Shown: positions 25,871 to 37,753 of the stretch, one piece after another
Position numbering within the stretch: the stretch's first letter is position 1
Layout: each line of letters opens with the position of its first letter
Source: Lota lota
Taxonomy: Eukaryota > Chordata > Actinopteri > Gadiformes > Lotidae
Assembly: GCA_026745465.1 (NCBI GenBank)
Contig: JACYXH010000692.1
Span: 1,400,757-1,464,756 of the forward strand
DNA length: 64,000 nucleotides
Direction of reading: 5' to 3'
Position numbers and translations under genes: made by a program
Notes under the pieces: generated by a model
The model's input: the letters and a program-made list of their open reading frames with translations, nothing else
Databases searched by the model: none
What the model was told of the DNA's origin: nothing

Positions 25871-25978
25871 TCTGGGAATAAACACATATATTCTAGACAA
25901 ATCCAACAAGCGGCTGAATGAAACTACTGGAACGGTACCCATGTTCATTCACCACGCTATGTAATGACCTCTGCGATC

Positions 25979-25980
<2 letters not shown>

Positions 25981-26030
<50 letters not shown>
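25981..26030. repeat. (AC)25 microsatellite
   Basis: Perfect AC, 50 bp, in opposite orientation to the GT tract 111 bp to its left. Confidence 0.97.
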
Positions 26031-26033
<3 letters not shown>

Positions 26034-26154
26034 TCCCTTATAAAGAGAAACCACAACGTTTGTAAAAGAATGTGATCATGTATAGGATCTTTAGGATCTT
26101 TATGTGTAATTGGATATGTTTGATGATGAGCGTGTTTCACACATTAGTCATACC

Positions 26155-27429
26155 CAGGCCCGGACTGGCCATCGGGAGCACCATGGTCTGGCCTGCAAAA
26201 TGGCCCCGCAGGTCTGAAATATATACTTTTAATAAAAGTATATACATACTTTTTTTTTCTTGCCCGCATTCAGGCCACTGAGCTTGAAGCAGGCCAAGCC
26301 AGTGTTTCTAGATGCGTCTGCGCGATAGTTCGATTACGCAAACTGTCAAGTACAACAGGCGCTTGAAGGTGGAGGGTGAAAAAAAGAGGACGGGTGGAGC
26401 CGATGTTTTCATGCACGGGACCACCAGGTTAGTCAAAAGACAGAAACATGCTAGCTAGCTAAAGTAGCTAACGTTACCGATGCATCATCATCGTCCCCTG
26501 TCAAAAGCCCAATGTGAAAGCTGCCAAGAAACTGGACAATCAATACTAAAAGTGGTTGTTCCCTTTTTAATTTCCTCAAAAACATTGGTGGCATAATTGG
26601 CATATCTAGTGTAGTTAATGTGATCAATATTATTGGGCAATTCCTGCGTTTTGTTGAAAATGTCAGTCAGTGAGCTCATACTTTGAGCTCATAATGGTAT
26701 TGTTAAAATTATTGTGACAACGCAACGTCTTCTGTCTTCGTTGTGCGTGCATGGCGTGAGTGTGTGCGCCACACGCAATAGCCTACATGTGACACTATTC
26801 GGGCTACTGTTTTTTAATGTTTGTGTTAGTTAAAGGGCTATTTTAACTTTCAATGGGTAGCGTATCAGTAAACTGAATAGGGTATTGTGCTCTCGCTCTG
26901 TTTGAATAGGTGGAGAGAGTGCTTATCTGTATTTAAATAATTGTAATTTGAAAAATATGTTGTGCTCTAGCGTTTTTCTTTTTGAAGGTGGAGAGAGAGG
27001 CATTGCTAGAACCACAGTAGTAGTGAGACATGAAGGAAAGAATACATTTATTTTACATTTATATTAGAAAATGTATACAGTTTAGATTATTTTTATTCAT
27101 GAAAAGAAAGGTTTTAAACAGGTGTACTCAACTTTTGATGGGTGGTGTATATCAATAAACTGAATAGGGTGTTCTCTGGACCTGGTTGAGAGAGTAGCAG
27201 TGCATATGTGGTGCTAATTAGGCAGGGGTTTTTGGAGAGAGAGATGGCTCTAGAACCCAGCGCAATGATGAAAGTGCACTAAGATGCCCCAGAGTAAAGT
27301 CAATTAAATCTTTGTAACTACAATTGTCCTGATGGGGGACCCCCAGACTCCTGCTTAAAAGGGGGCCTGATTGGGGCTATATTTTGCGCTATATTTCCTG
27401 GCCTGAATCATTTTCCCAGTCCGGCCCCG
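26155..27429. mobile_element. hAT-superfamily element, 1275 bp, with exact 8-bp target duplication
   Basis: Seen: the termini are CAGGCCCGGACTGG (left) and, on the minus strand from 27429, CGGGGCCGGACTGG, so 12 of 14 match. The direct flanks are identical 8-mers, GTCATACC at 26147-26154 and at 27430-27437. Known: 8-bp target duplications with CAGGG..GG-type ends are diagnostic of hAT transposons, and ends close to CAGGGCCGGACTGG are frequent in fish. No transposase frame is recognisable, so this copy is non-autonomous. Two internal blocks are related (about 26845-26890 and 27130-27178, both with GTAT..CA.TAAACTGAATAGGGT). The intact duplication indicates a fairly recent insertion. Confidence 0.88.
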
Positions 27430-27439
27430 GTCATACCTA

Positions 27440-28815
27440 TCTATTTTCATGTCATTTTCAAACCTATGTGGCGTATATGGATCCGATTCTTTCTCTCTTT
27501 TTTTTTTCATCAAGTCATTGTGAGATAGTAAATTTGCTTAAAAGTACACGCCTTACTGGGACCTCTATCAGGAAGAACTTAAGTGTACATGAGTGGGCAG
27601 CCTGGCAGTTACAAATGCCTGCCCTAACCTTTTTCAATGGCTGTGGCCACTATCGAATTTAAAATTAACTTGTGGGAAAATGTGGGAATTTTTCTATTAA
27701 AAGAGACATCTTGTCAATTACAGTGCTGGTGCAGATAGTCTGTGATCTTCCTGTTGGAAGAGAGGTCAATAGCTATGTGTAATGAGTAATTGACTCAACG
27801 AAGAGATCAGCTCAGGCACACTCTGTGGTTTTGATCAAGTAGCAAACCATGATTTATTTCCATATCATTTTCCAATGTGTTCTGGAAAATCAGGCATGAT
27901 TTGAGTTGGGGCCAATCCATCATGGGAAAGGAGTTAAGTAAATGGAGTTTAAATGGAGGGATGATGACAAGAACATGGCTTTTTGAATATGAACAATGTC
28001 ACATACAGAGACTAATGATCTGCTGGAATGAACATTGTCGTTTAACAATTGGCTAATGTTCTCAGCCACCAATTCTCTGCGCATATGAGCTAACAAGCAA
28101 AAATGAGTCATATAAGTAGGTGCTATAAATCATCCACAATAGGTGACTCATACATAGATGTGTGTTGAAAATAATAGGGAACGTCCATTTTAGGGACAAT
28201 CCGGAAAAAAGCAACGTTTTTTTTAACAAAGGTAATTGTAAAACAATGTAAACCATTTGAGAATAAATTGATTATGTTATGTTAATTCGTGAGCTTAGAT
28301 TGCATACATACTTCATTCATCTTTTCGGGGAATATAATTATTTTGATCAGAAAGACATCCATAAGGCTAAGATAAAGCCAACAACTAAGTCCACATCAAG
28401 TTTGCAAAATAAAACCAAGTTGGGCCAATTCGTCAGGATCACGTGGTGCAACACAAAATGGAAATAAAAAAATGTCTCAGGGCCTCAAGTCTTCAAAATT
28501 AGCACAATGATAATGGCCTCTGTGTAGCAGCTAAAATATATCGGGTGTCCATATCATTCACACCAATGTTGGCCTGGTCAGAAAACTGCAAGAGGGAGGA
28601 AGATCCTCTGGTGTCCTCCTCAAATACTGGGGTTTCAGCTTCAGGGGACCTGCTTAGACCCAGTGGGACCCTTATCTAGATGCTAGAAACCTGACTGAAG
28701 AGGTTTCTGGAGCACGCCACACAGCTGGTCAGCCCAGGTTTTGAGCCCCTTGGGCCCATTCCACCAGATACATTACCCCAGATGTGGAGGTTCTCCAGAT
28801 CCTTCATTTATCAAG
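27440..28815. other. anonymous DNA
   Basis: No gene or repeat family was recognised. A T run lies at about 27501-27509. Confidence 0.3.
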
Positions 28816-28820
28816 GTATT

Positions 28821-28838
28821 GGGTGGGTGGGTGGGTGG
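28821..28838 (+). other. G-quadruplex motif (GGGT)4GG
   Basis: Four GGG tracts separated by single T loops. Known: GGGTGGGTGGGTGGG is one of the most stable parallel quadruplex sequences. A further 11-bp G run lies at 28878-28888. Confidence 0.9.
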
Positions 28839-28889
28839 TTGGAGGGGTCACTCTGATGGAGACATTACGGGAGGGTCGGGGGGGGGGGA

Positions 28890-30635
28890 TGATAGGGAAC
28901 GTCATTCAAGCAATCCCCATGCTTACCCCACAATTTATATCCCCTATGCCGCGGATAAAACATACATGATGTAGTGCCCCTTTTCTTTTGTCCCAGGGAA
29001 CCACACCTCTTCCTTACATTTACATGAGAGTGCTATGCCTTGAATTTATGACAGAATTTACAAGCTGGAACATGCTCTGGATTTTGCGTTTAGTTTCGTG
29101 AGGTTAATATCCAGGAGAGTAGAACATGAAATATGAAGGGGGCGATGGTTGAACAAGTAAAATAATTCATAAGCGGGCATTTTGAAATAAATAATGTAAG
29201 GGGTGGTGAGATTGTTTTTTTGGAGACACGTTGGCGTTCAGCGGCTAGTCCTGCTGATTGAATATTAATATTTTAAAAAATAACTAGCAGGGAAAGAAAC
29301 GGTTCGTACCACGGGTTTGATGATGGTTTGTGGGCCTTCGACGCATATGGAGGAGTGACATTTTAATATATTTGTTAGTTCTACGCGCCAATGTTATAGA
29401 AAAAACTAACACACACACATATACACTTTGAATAAGTTCACTTGTCATAATCATAAGCAAATTCCAGTCTCCTTTATAGTTAGGGCAAAAAAACAACAAC
29501 ACTATTTCTCAATTCCATGTGATCCAGTCAAATTGAATCCTAATGTAGGATATCAGTTTGATAAAAACCTATTACATTTGATAAAGTATCATGGGGCGTC
29601 AAGCTGATTAGCATGCATGTTTGGAGAGGCTTCAGACGGTTGGAGATCTCAAGCGCTCCCAAATTGTTTTTTATGGATTGAGGTCACGATTACTTTTTGC
29701 CACCATCGTCTCCATGAGACAGGGGAACAAAGACGAGGACTGGCGAGTTACGTAAAACAAAATATCTCACAGAAACTGGGAATAATTCAATTCATTTCCA
29801 TTGGAGACAGTGAAAGCTTAAACCAAGCTTTCCATGGCGATGAGCAATAAGCAGACTTCACACCAAGGCTGGAGCTGTTCCAAGCTCTGCCTGAATGCAA
29901 GATGTGTAAGCACATTTTGTTAATCTAGACAACTGTTTAACATGGACGCTTTACGTCTGTATGATGTGGCGCCTGCACTGTGTTGAAAGGCCCATGTAAA
30001 ATTCTCTGTGAAGAGTAAAGGCTAAGACTAAACGCTTTTGACAGATCCCAGCAGGTAGCAGTTTGGAAAGCTCTGGGGGGATATGGAGTTTGCTGAAGTC
30101 GATAGCACATTTAAAAAGGTTAGGAAATCACTCATTGCACCCAAAATGTTTGTCCCATAAAGCAAGGGCAAGATCTTAGAAAACAATTTTCATGATTCAT
30201 TGCCACTGGGATCCAAACCTTTTATGTATCATGCCTAAAAACACACTTTTTTTCTTGATTGTCATTTAATTAGAGCAATATGTCTTTTAAATATGCCCAT
30301 GTTTTATTGTTGTATTATGTTGCGTCTTGCTGTGATTTGTGTGGCCTGTGTTAAATCTACAGTTATTGTTGCAGGTACATGGGACCCTAGGGAGAAAAGA
30401 GACCCAAAGAGAGGTATATTCACGTTGAAATTAATCCAGCAGTCATTGGGTGCAGCTCAAGCGCTTTTTTTTTTATCTGTTAAGCCTAGTTAAAATATTG
30501 CTCCACTGGAGCTGCTGAATAAAGGTGAGGAGGGACAGAAGACAGAAAGACGAGGCAGCCGTTGTGCGGCAGGGGAGGGGAGAGAGGGCAAGAATACACT
30601 CCGAGCCAACGCCACACTTATCTTACATTCCATAC
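28890..30635. other. anonymous DNA
   Basis: No gene or repeat family was recognised in this stretch. Confidence 0.3.
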
Positions 30636-30639
30636 ATGC

Positions 30640-32145
30640 TAGGGCTTCGTGTTAAAATCGCGGTTCAAAACTCTATGCGATCACATTTCTAAACGACAAT
30701 GATTCCGCTGCATTGTCCTTAGGGTTAGGGTTCACCTGCACGAAAACAAGCGCTCCTACTCCCTCAACAAATGACGGTGCCGCGTTATGCCACGTGACGC
30801 AGAGCCGCAGAAAACCGGGGCAAATAAACCAAAAAGAGCGAGTAGGACGCCGGGCGAATTACGGTCCTCTTGACAGTGTGGGAGGAAACGTTGCGTAAAG
30901 GAAGGTCGTGCAAATAAAAAACAACAAATGAGTCCAGAAGTGAACCCGTTCGCGTTCTGCGGAATGTGTGTTGGATTCAGACAAGACGATTGGAAGCCGA
31001 ACTTCGTGTACATTGCAAGCAGTGTTTCGCCATAGTAGCAGCACCCCAAGGGAATTTGCGTCATTCAAATAATTTAAAAAAGCATTGTGCTGAATGGGAC
31101 CGGACTCACCAGAGGCGATTTACGTTTTGCGAAAAAAGAAAAAGTGACTATTTTTATTATATATTTTTATTCGCACCAATGTCGACTTTGGACACCTCTA
31201 GCCTGCGAATGAATCAGTTTAACCAATCACACTCGGGGATCGTTGGCACACCCACCATGGTCACCGTAAATGTCGTAGGCCATGGCGGAGGTAACCGCAT
31301 ATTTACGTTTCTCACACACAGTCCTCTTATTGCATCCATACTGGTAAACTACATTCGTAGACCTATAATCAATCGCCGTCGGTTACATGTTATTGAGCAT
31401 TCATCTTGATAGCAATCTGCGGTACGTGAGTGTTTTCACGTACAGTTTCGTTTTGGGTACCAACTTTCTCCAAAAGAGTGGTAGCCTGCTGTTAGTTATC
31501 TAACAGGGAAACTACCACAGAAACGAACGTCTCCAAAACATGTATGAATTAAAGAGTGCACACCCACTTATAATAGTCCCCCTCATCCGCGAACTGCCAT
31601 TTGCTACACTATTTTACACTTGGATTAAAAAATGACCTCCATTATAATTGGATCCTCTAAATACATAGGATATTTTGGTGAAAGGGCGGAGCATCAGCTT
31701 GCATTCACTTGGCTATAGGTTTTTATTATTGGATTATTATTATTGGAAAATGCTGCACAAAGGAAATTTTGACAGACTCGTGTTTCTGACTGTGGTTTAC
31801 ATTTTAAGAATACCTACCTCTTTCATAATCTAACGCACAGAAAACACAGGTTGTTCAAAGGTTGTGTAGGTAAGAGAAGACAAGAGACTGAAGTTGATTG
31901 TTTTTATGTCCAGTGTCAGATTCATGAAGCTGTTGCATTTAAGCTCAAAACAGGATCGTTCCCTTTCTTGTTGTCATAGTTGATGTACCGGTCCTAAAGT
32001 AGGCACCATCATATTGTTTGTTGCATTTCCTTCTGTATCAGGTAAATTAGTGCAATACACTTTTTTATTGAATTCTTTTCAATTAAAAGCCAAAACTAAG
32101 CAAGAAAATGGTGATTCTCATTTTATCAATAAACGCGCAGCCCTA
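30640..32145 (+). mobile_element. hAT transposon relic, about 1.5 kb, with BED zinc-finger remnant
   Basis: Seen: the left end is TAGGGCTTCGTGTT. The right end, on the minus strand from 32145, is TAGGGCTGCGCGTT, so 12 of 14 match. The 8-bp flanks (atacatgc and ctgcaagc) agree at 5 of 8. About 0.3 kb from the left end lies a broken BED zinc finger, the usual N-terminal domain of Charlie/ZBED-type hAT transposases and in the expected place. The catalytic hATC region is not recognisable. Inference: an internally deleted, aged copy. The pairing of the two ends is likely but not certain. Confidence 0.65.
30928..31110 (+). pseudogene. frameshifted BED zinc-finger fragment of a hAT transposase
   Basis: Seen: frame one, from the ATG at 30928, ends with VGFRQDDWKPNFVY and then meets a stop near 31033. 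A second frame, open from before 30966, reads HCKQCFAIVAAPQGN, then NNLKKHCAEWD. Together these have the BED layout: an aromatic/DDWK-type block, C-x2-C, 'V....GN', NL, then a His/Cys pair. The frame change falls near 31015, directly before the first zinc-binding Cys. Known: BED fingers bind transposon ends in hAT transposases and occur in ZBED genes. Two frames plus matching transposon ends argue for a dead transposase and not a host gene. The 147-codon frame that continues to 31409 loses any family similarity after about 31110. Confidence 0.68.
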
Positions 32146-32149
32146 CTGC

Positions 32150-33555
32150 AAGCCACTTCAAATCACTGCAAAGAGACAGAAAAATACCCCTTGTGCCCCC
32201 CACGGGCTGCGGTAGTTAGGGGGGCCTACAGAGGACAGGTACATATTAGGAGCAGAGCAATACAAGTCAAAATGCAATTAAGCTAATCAACGCTCTTTCT
32301 TCGTGTTCTAATAATAAAATAAGCAGATAATCAGTGCTTTAATCTGCAATTCAACAAGGAGTTATGGTCACTGGGAAAACAAAATCTACAAACAAACCAA
32401 TATTCGCCTCAAATCCATTGCACCATTGGTCCGTGCGCCTCGGGTAGTTGTGTCGTGCCTCAGTACCTTGTTGCATACGCCATGGACAATGAACATCAAC
32501 AGCATCAACACGACTTGTGCTTGTGTAGATGTTGTTAATGCTCTTTGATTTCTGTGCAATTCAAAAAATTTAGATTTGGTTTCTGTGCAAATCATTTCTG
32601 TGCAACGTCCCTGTATTGTGATAAGGGGACGTTGCACAGAAATCATATGATATACGTACATACCTACACAAACCGTATTTTTTTTCCTTAGACATTTGAA
32701 TGTCTGGTCTGTGGACAAGGAAAGGCCTCCACAGTTAGCCCCGTCTATTTTATAACCTCACTTAAATCACCTGGCCAGGTCTGGCCCTGGCGGGTCCTAG
32801 GTTCCACCCATCACAGATACAATCAATACAAATGTATTTTAGTTTGAAATAAACCCATCCTTCCTTGCCAGCAGAGACAAGGAGTTCAGCACGGACACAT
32901 TCATTTTTTTTTGCCCTCAAATGGATTTGACAGGAAAAGTGAGTGAGTGGAAAAATGAAATTTCAAAGTCAATCAAAAATATATAGTAAAGGGGTGACAG
33001 GGAATATATTACGCGCGTAGCGTCTGATCGTCCACTTGACTTTTTCATCAAGAGGTATGTTTTTTTTTCTTTTTCTTTTCTCAAACCACAGATCATTTGT
33101 AATGTCAGTCATCGGCCTCACAATCCTCCCTCGCAACAGCAAATGTCACGGCGATCCATCTGACCTGAAATGTCTTAGTTTGGACCTTCAAATGCCATCA
33201 CGTGACCACCTGACCGCACCCAAATGTAATACCGAAAATAAATTATATAATACCGTCATAAGTTATGCCACAATAGGTATGAAGGGATAACCATGCATGG
33301 CTCAATGGTAAAAATCTGCCAGGAGGAAACAATCAACCAATAGGACACTGATTCATGTTATTTTAGAACTGTTGTTGCATTTAAAATGTATGTGGTTTTG
33401 TTACAATGAACAAACACAATAGGCAATGCTCTTGACTACCACTAATATTTCCTTTTGTAACTTGTTCTGAGACCTAAAGCTATGCCATCCAGTTGGTTGT
33501 TATTGTTTTCTTTTCTTATTTTTTTTACTTTCTTGTGCAATACATGATGGTCCAA
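32150..33555. other. anonymous DNA with one strong hairpin
   Basis: Apart from the inverted repeat at 32594-32643, listed separately, I see no gene or known repeat. Confidence 0.35.
32594..32643. repeat. 18-bp perfect inverted repeat, 14-nt loop
   Basis: Arms 32594-32611 and 32626-32643 (ATTTCTGTGCAACGTCCC and its complement) are exact. The word TTTCTGTGCAA also occurs twice more just upstream (near 32547 and 32580), so the hairpin may have grown from a short tandem repeat by a template switch. Confidence 0.9.
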
Positions 33556-33560
33556 TATTG

Positions 33561-33606
33561 ATTGTTCTCAGCCGCTTTGGATGAAACACATCCGCTAAGT
33601 AAATAA
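33561..33606 (+). repeat. SINE/LINE 3' tail remnant
   Basis: Seen: CAGCCGCTTTGGATGAAAC then ACATCCGCTAAGTAAATAAG, matching the fish L2-type tail with several substitutions. The upstream T-rich stretch is compatible with a decayed element body. Confidence 0.6.
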
Positions 33607-33651
33607 GTGTAAATATAAACGAAAGCTACTAAATGGAACCAAGAATCAGAA

Positions 33652-33672
33652 CCCCCCCCCCCCCCCCCCCCC
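33652..33672. repeat. poly-C homopolymer, 21 bp
   Basis: Uninterrupted C run; a 15-bp A-rich run follows at about 33720-33734. Confidence 0.97.
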
Positions 33673-33892
33673 AGAACAATTCACTTTTCCAACAGAAGTT
33701 GAAGACAGCAGGTAGCATTGAAAAAAAAAAAAAACTCTGATGGCAGCAATGACCTTCAAAGCAATGCATTGATTCATAAGAACGTTATCAGAAAACGAGA
33801 CACATCCCTCTTGCCGATCACACAGGTCCACTCTGAGGCTGTTTACCTTGGCTGCTGCAGCCCTGCTCGTGTGGGATGATGCTTCATGTTCG

Positions 33893-33912
33893 TTTTTTTT
33901 TTTTTTTTTTTT
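33893..33912. repeat. poly-T homopolymer, 20 bp
   Basis: Uninterrupted T run, the longest A/T homopolymer I noticed in the window. Confidence 0.96.
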
Positions 33913-34029
33913 GCCACTTTGCCCGTTTCACTCGTTGCTTTGCAGCGATATGCGATGCACATCCTAAACGACCCTAAATGACGCCGCAAAGGCGTGCGGT
34001 AGGTAGACTCTTGACATTCTCCCCCTGAG

Positions 34030-34054
34030 CCCCCCCCCCCCCCCCCCCCCCCCC
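34030..34054. repeat. poly-C homopolymer, 25 bp
   Basis: Uninterrupted C run 117 bp downstream of the poly-T run. Confidence 0.97.
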
Positions 34055-34059
34055 ATTCT

Positions 34060-35035
34060 CCTCTGCAGAGGGCCATCAGCAGAGCATCAGTAAAGCCTCA
34101 TTAGAGACGCAATCCAACTGTGGAAAGGGGATTTTTGCAACATTAATTTCAACATTGCCAATTGCGGTAGATAATGTTCTAATGTTATAGCCCAGATCAC
34201 CTGTTAAATAGAATGAGAGGGAGAGATTGAGAGGCTGGGTAACGACCATAGTAATGATGTTGTGCAGGTGTTGTGCTGAAAGCCGCAGTGTAGATCCATA
34301 ATGCTCACTTTAACACATCATATTTAAGAAACATGGGATTTACATTTATATATTATTGCAAAGCAGGAAGATCGGTATACAGCAATAGATGAATACCTTA
34401 TGTGGCAAAAGTTGATGTCATTTAGGTTGTTCGGTTTGGGCAGGGCAATAGAACTTGAGATTTATTTTTCATTCCACTGTTTGACTTCTACAGTTTCTCA
34501 GCCGACATGGCTTGTCTTCCCGCTGCTTTTTTCTCCCTGTTTGAATCAATCTTTGATGGAACTAGTATTTGTAGATATTGTGACTATGGACAGGAAATCG
34601 ATGTAAGGCTATCAAAACACGCTAATGCATTCTTTTCCATGATCCACAGAAAGGAAATCTGTGTGGGCAGCAAGCAGGTCTGAGATGTGCGTTTGTGTCG
34701 CAAAGTCAAACCTTGATCGGCCCCTTCCAATTTCTTTGCTTTTTCCTTTCTCGCAATCTATCCTTCCGTCCATCTGCAGAGTTTGCTCAAGTGTAGTTAA
34801 CTAGGATAAGTGGAGCTCACAGGTGCACAATATTTCAATGCAGAGAGCTAGATGCTAATGATTATGGATCGGAAAGGATGGGCCGGAATGCATAAACACT
34901 CAATGCCCTAGATGAATAACTTCACCAGCAAGCTAACGTTTTATCAGACACAACTTATAGGGAGGAAGTTAGACAATTAAAGAGTTGTGTTGATCGTTAA
35001 TTTGTACGCTTTTTAAATGTTTAAAAGGGACTTTC
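34060..35035. other. anonymous DNA
   Basis: No gene or repeat was recognised. Confidence 0.3.
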
Positions 35036-35039
35036 TAAC

Positions 35040-35145
35040 CATTTACATTTGATGTTATTTTATTCTTGCATTTTATGTCTTTGAACATTTACATTAAGTA
35101 TCTTGAAGAGCGCTATATGGCTAAAATGTATTATTATTATAATTA
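35040..35145 (+). repeat. LINE-type 3' tail remnant ending in (ATT)n
   Basis: Seen: T-rich sequence, then TATCTTGAAGAGCGCTATATGG...AAAATGTATTATTATTAT. The 'CTTGAAAAGCGCTATATAAAT...TTATTATTAT' end is characteristic of fish L2-group LINE 3' termini. The body is not recognisable. Confidence 0.6.
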
Positions 35146-35149
35146 GTGT

Positions 35150-37190
35150 AAATATAATGATATATGATGATTATTATAATATGTATTTGGTATCATGATC
35201 TGAAAAGATGAATAAATAGCTATATATGTTTTGTGTAGAATAGTATGCAGTAAGAGACTATCAGTTCCACTTCCTTTCCTTGTATTAATTTTATACCTGG
35301 TTGATTTTTATATATTTTAGTTCCTCTCCCTCCAACATTATCACTGCATACCGGTCGGTCATCTGGGTTACAACACCCAAGAGAGTCCAAGAGACCTTTA
35401 CAATACTATCTGATTATGATCAGAAATGCATCAAATTACAAAGTAAAACCCCCCGCAAAAGTGTCTACTAGTTTGTGCTTCAATAAATTGTATTCTTATG
35501 TAATTATCAGAGCTATCAAAGCATATGTGCTTGAAGGATCAAAAAATGTGTTGCAAAGGGAGTGTAAAGATCATACCTCCTTGAGGTCATATTTTAAGAT
35601 AAAATATTTTTCCACACAGCAATGTTGATACTCAGGTGCGGCATAAGAATGATAGGTACTCTGGTTTTTACACAGTTGAGTTGCTCATTAAGTAACAAAA
35701 CAGGTCATTGGTTTTACAGCTTTGTCCGGAGACTTTATGAGACCTAAGTGACTCTCATAGGATTTCACTATGCGCCATTAAATCAGGGAAGGAGATGATC
35801 CCCCAAACATTGTACCCTCGGTAACGACAAAAAAAGCAAAAAGTATAATCCCTTATCGCCCTCTTAAAGGAGACACAAAGACAGAGTAGACAGCCTAAAG
35901 GAGGAATCAAGGTCAATAATGGAGTTTTTTAGACTCCTGAACTCATCCATTTAGTTTTATATTTAAATCAAGAGCAACTGGAAAACAGGACTCAGTCCTG
36001 CAACATGATGATGACAGAGGACGCTAATTTGAAATAATATTAGCAATATATGATATTTGATACATAATACACCCATCACCAGGCGGATAAAGAATGACAG
36101 CACATGCCGGCTAGCTCCTTAATTTTTTTTTTTATAACTAATTTCATAATACATGAAAAGGCTTTTAAAGCTTCACATAGCTTAATGGATGACCTTCTTA
36201 AGAGACGGTTGCATGGAAGTGCAATAATTCAGACTTTCACTGGTGATGTACATGTGACATGTGTCCAAGTCTGTAAAAGACTAATGTGGGGGACAAAATG
36301 AGACTTCACAATATTGATGTAATAATCTGTTTGAACCACATTATACTAAGTAGTCCATAGCGCATTGTATTCTAGCGTTATGGCTACATCGGCTAACAAA
36401 TGGACAGTGTTATTTGGTTTGGCTCAATGGTTAAGAAAGGTACCTCGAGTCTAACATTTAGTCATCAGTCCAACATCTAGTGGTTCACACACTAACCAAT
36501 TTCATTCCCCAACAACCCAGTCCAGATTCTCAAAACGGAAACTCTTGCAAATTGCAATTTTGCGTTAACATTTTTAACTTCAGCGCAAACAAATTTTGCG
36601 GTTATCCTAAAGATTTATGGATGAAGTCATGGAGATGGCGTGAAAATGGACTCAATGTTGCAAATGTATCATTCGCAAAAGCGTAAGTGTGATGTAAAGG
36701 TCTAGGGAATTAAGAAAAATGCCAAACACATTAATACAATGATATGTTATGAGCAATCTTTTTACAATATTTCACACACAGCAGCTTGTCACATAGATAC
36801 AGTTACAGGCTCATACAGTTCAGAGTAAATGCATTATTTGTCAAAAATATGTATTGAAATGAAGCACAAACTTATATTTGGAGGAAAAATGAATATAAAA
36901 GAAAGCTAATTATATAAATCCAAATTGTATTATGGACAGGAACTTTAAATACATTTGTCCATAGCTCAATAGCTTTGCTTTAACCTGTGTCAGGAATAGA
37001 CCTAGTTGTTAAATCCCAACAAATTCCCTGACACACCCAGCCTTGCCTCAAGGTAGAGGCTAGAAGGGAATATAATATAACCGCAATTCATTCCCAGATT
37101 CTGAAGATTGGAGAGCCTTTGAAACCCAAACCAGACTTCCCTACCACTGACAATAGCTTTCGTTTCATCCTATGGTTTTAACGAGAACTA
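35150..37190. other. anonymous AT-rich DNA
   Basis: No gene was recognised. A tRNA A-box-like word at 36419-36435 lacks a usable B box and is not called. Confidence 0.3.
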
Positions 37191-37196
37191 ATTATT

Positions 37197-37220
37197 ACAA
37201 CAACAACAACAACAACAACA
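37197..37220. repeat. (CAA)8 microsatellite
   Basis: CAA trinucleotide followed by an A run. Confidence 0.9.
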
Positions 37221-37382
37221 AAAAACCTAATCATCCCGTAACTCCTATTGTTACTGCCATTAGCCGATCTTATGTTCAACCATTAGCAAACTCATGGATA
37301 CATTTATTGTGAACAAGCAAAGCCCTTAATTGTGTATGTTCTGTAACTCCTCTATGAGGCACTGGGACATCAAACCCTTCCC

Positions 37383-37413
37383 CAAAAGCCCCCCAAAAGA
37401 GAGGGGGCTTTTG
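37383..37413. repeat. 11-bp GC-rich inverted repeat, 9-nt loop
   Basis: CAAAAGCCCCC (37383-37393) pairs exactly with GGGGGCTTTTG (37403-37413). It looks like a rho-independent terminator stem, but the eukaryotic context makes that reading inappropriate. Confidence 0.85.
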
Positions 37414-37751
37414 TCTCTCTAGCCTTGCTGTTTTTGGGACAGACGTATCATCTCTCATTCCTTTACAGAAGACCAAGCAGGGACTAGGATATAAAGAGAG
37501 AACACTCGTGCCATCGACATGGAAGACGGTGCCACAGTACGGTGTAAAAATACTGAAAAGATCAAATACTGTGTGGTGGAGCAGGGCTTAAGAGAAAGAA
37601 GCAATGGGGAGCTATTTCATGAGTAATGCTCTTCAACACCAGGTCCCTTTGGGAAATAGACACTACACGTGCAATGCAGAAGGGTGAGAGACACACACTG
37701 GTCATCTTAACACTTGGAGACGGCAGTGGAAAAAAATCACACTTAATATTG

Positions 37752-37753
<2 letters not shown>

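Noticed and set aside
30717-30732. Telomere-like TTAGGG repeats (also near 9784)
   Set aside because: Only two units each; expected by chance in 64 kb and not an interstitial telomere.
36419-36460. tRNA A-box-like TGGCTCAATGGTTAAG
   Set aside because: The only B-box-like word (CCTCGAGTCTA) is too close and poor, and no cloverleaf can be drawn.
37383-37413. Rho-independent terminator look-alike
   Set aside because: The stem is real, but the window is plainly eukaryotic, so a bacterial terminator reading is not meaningful.
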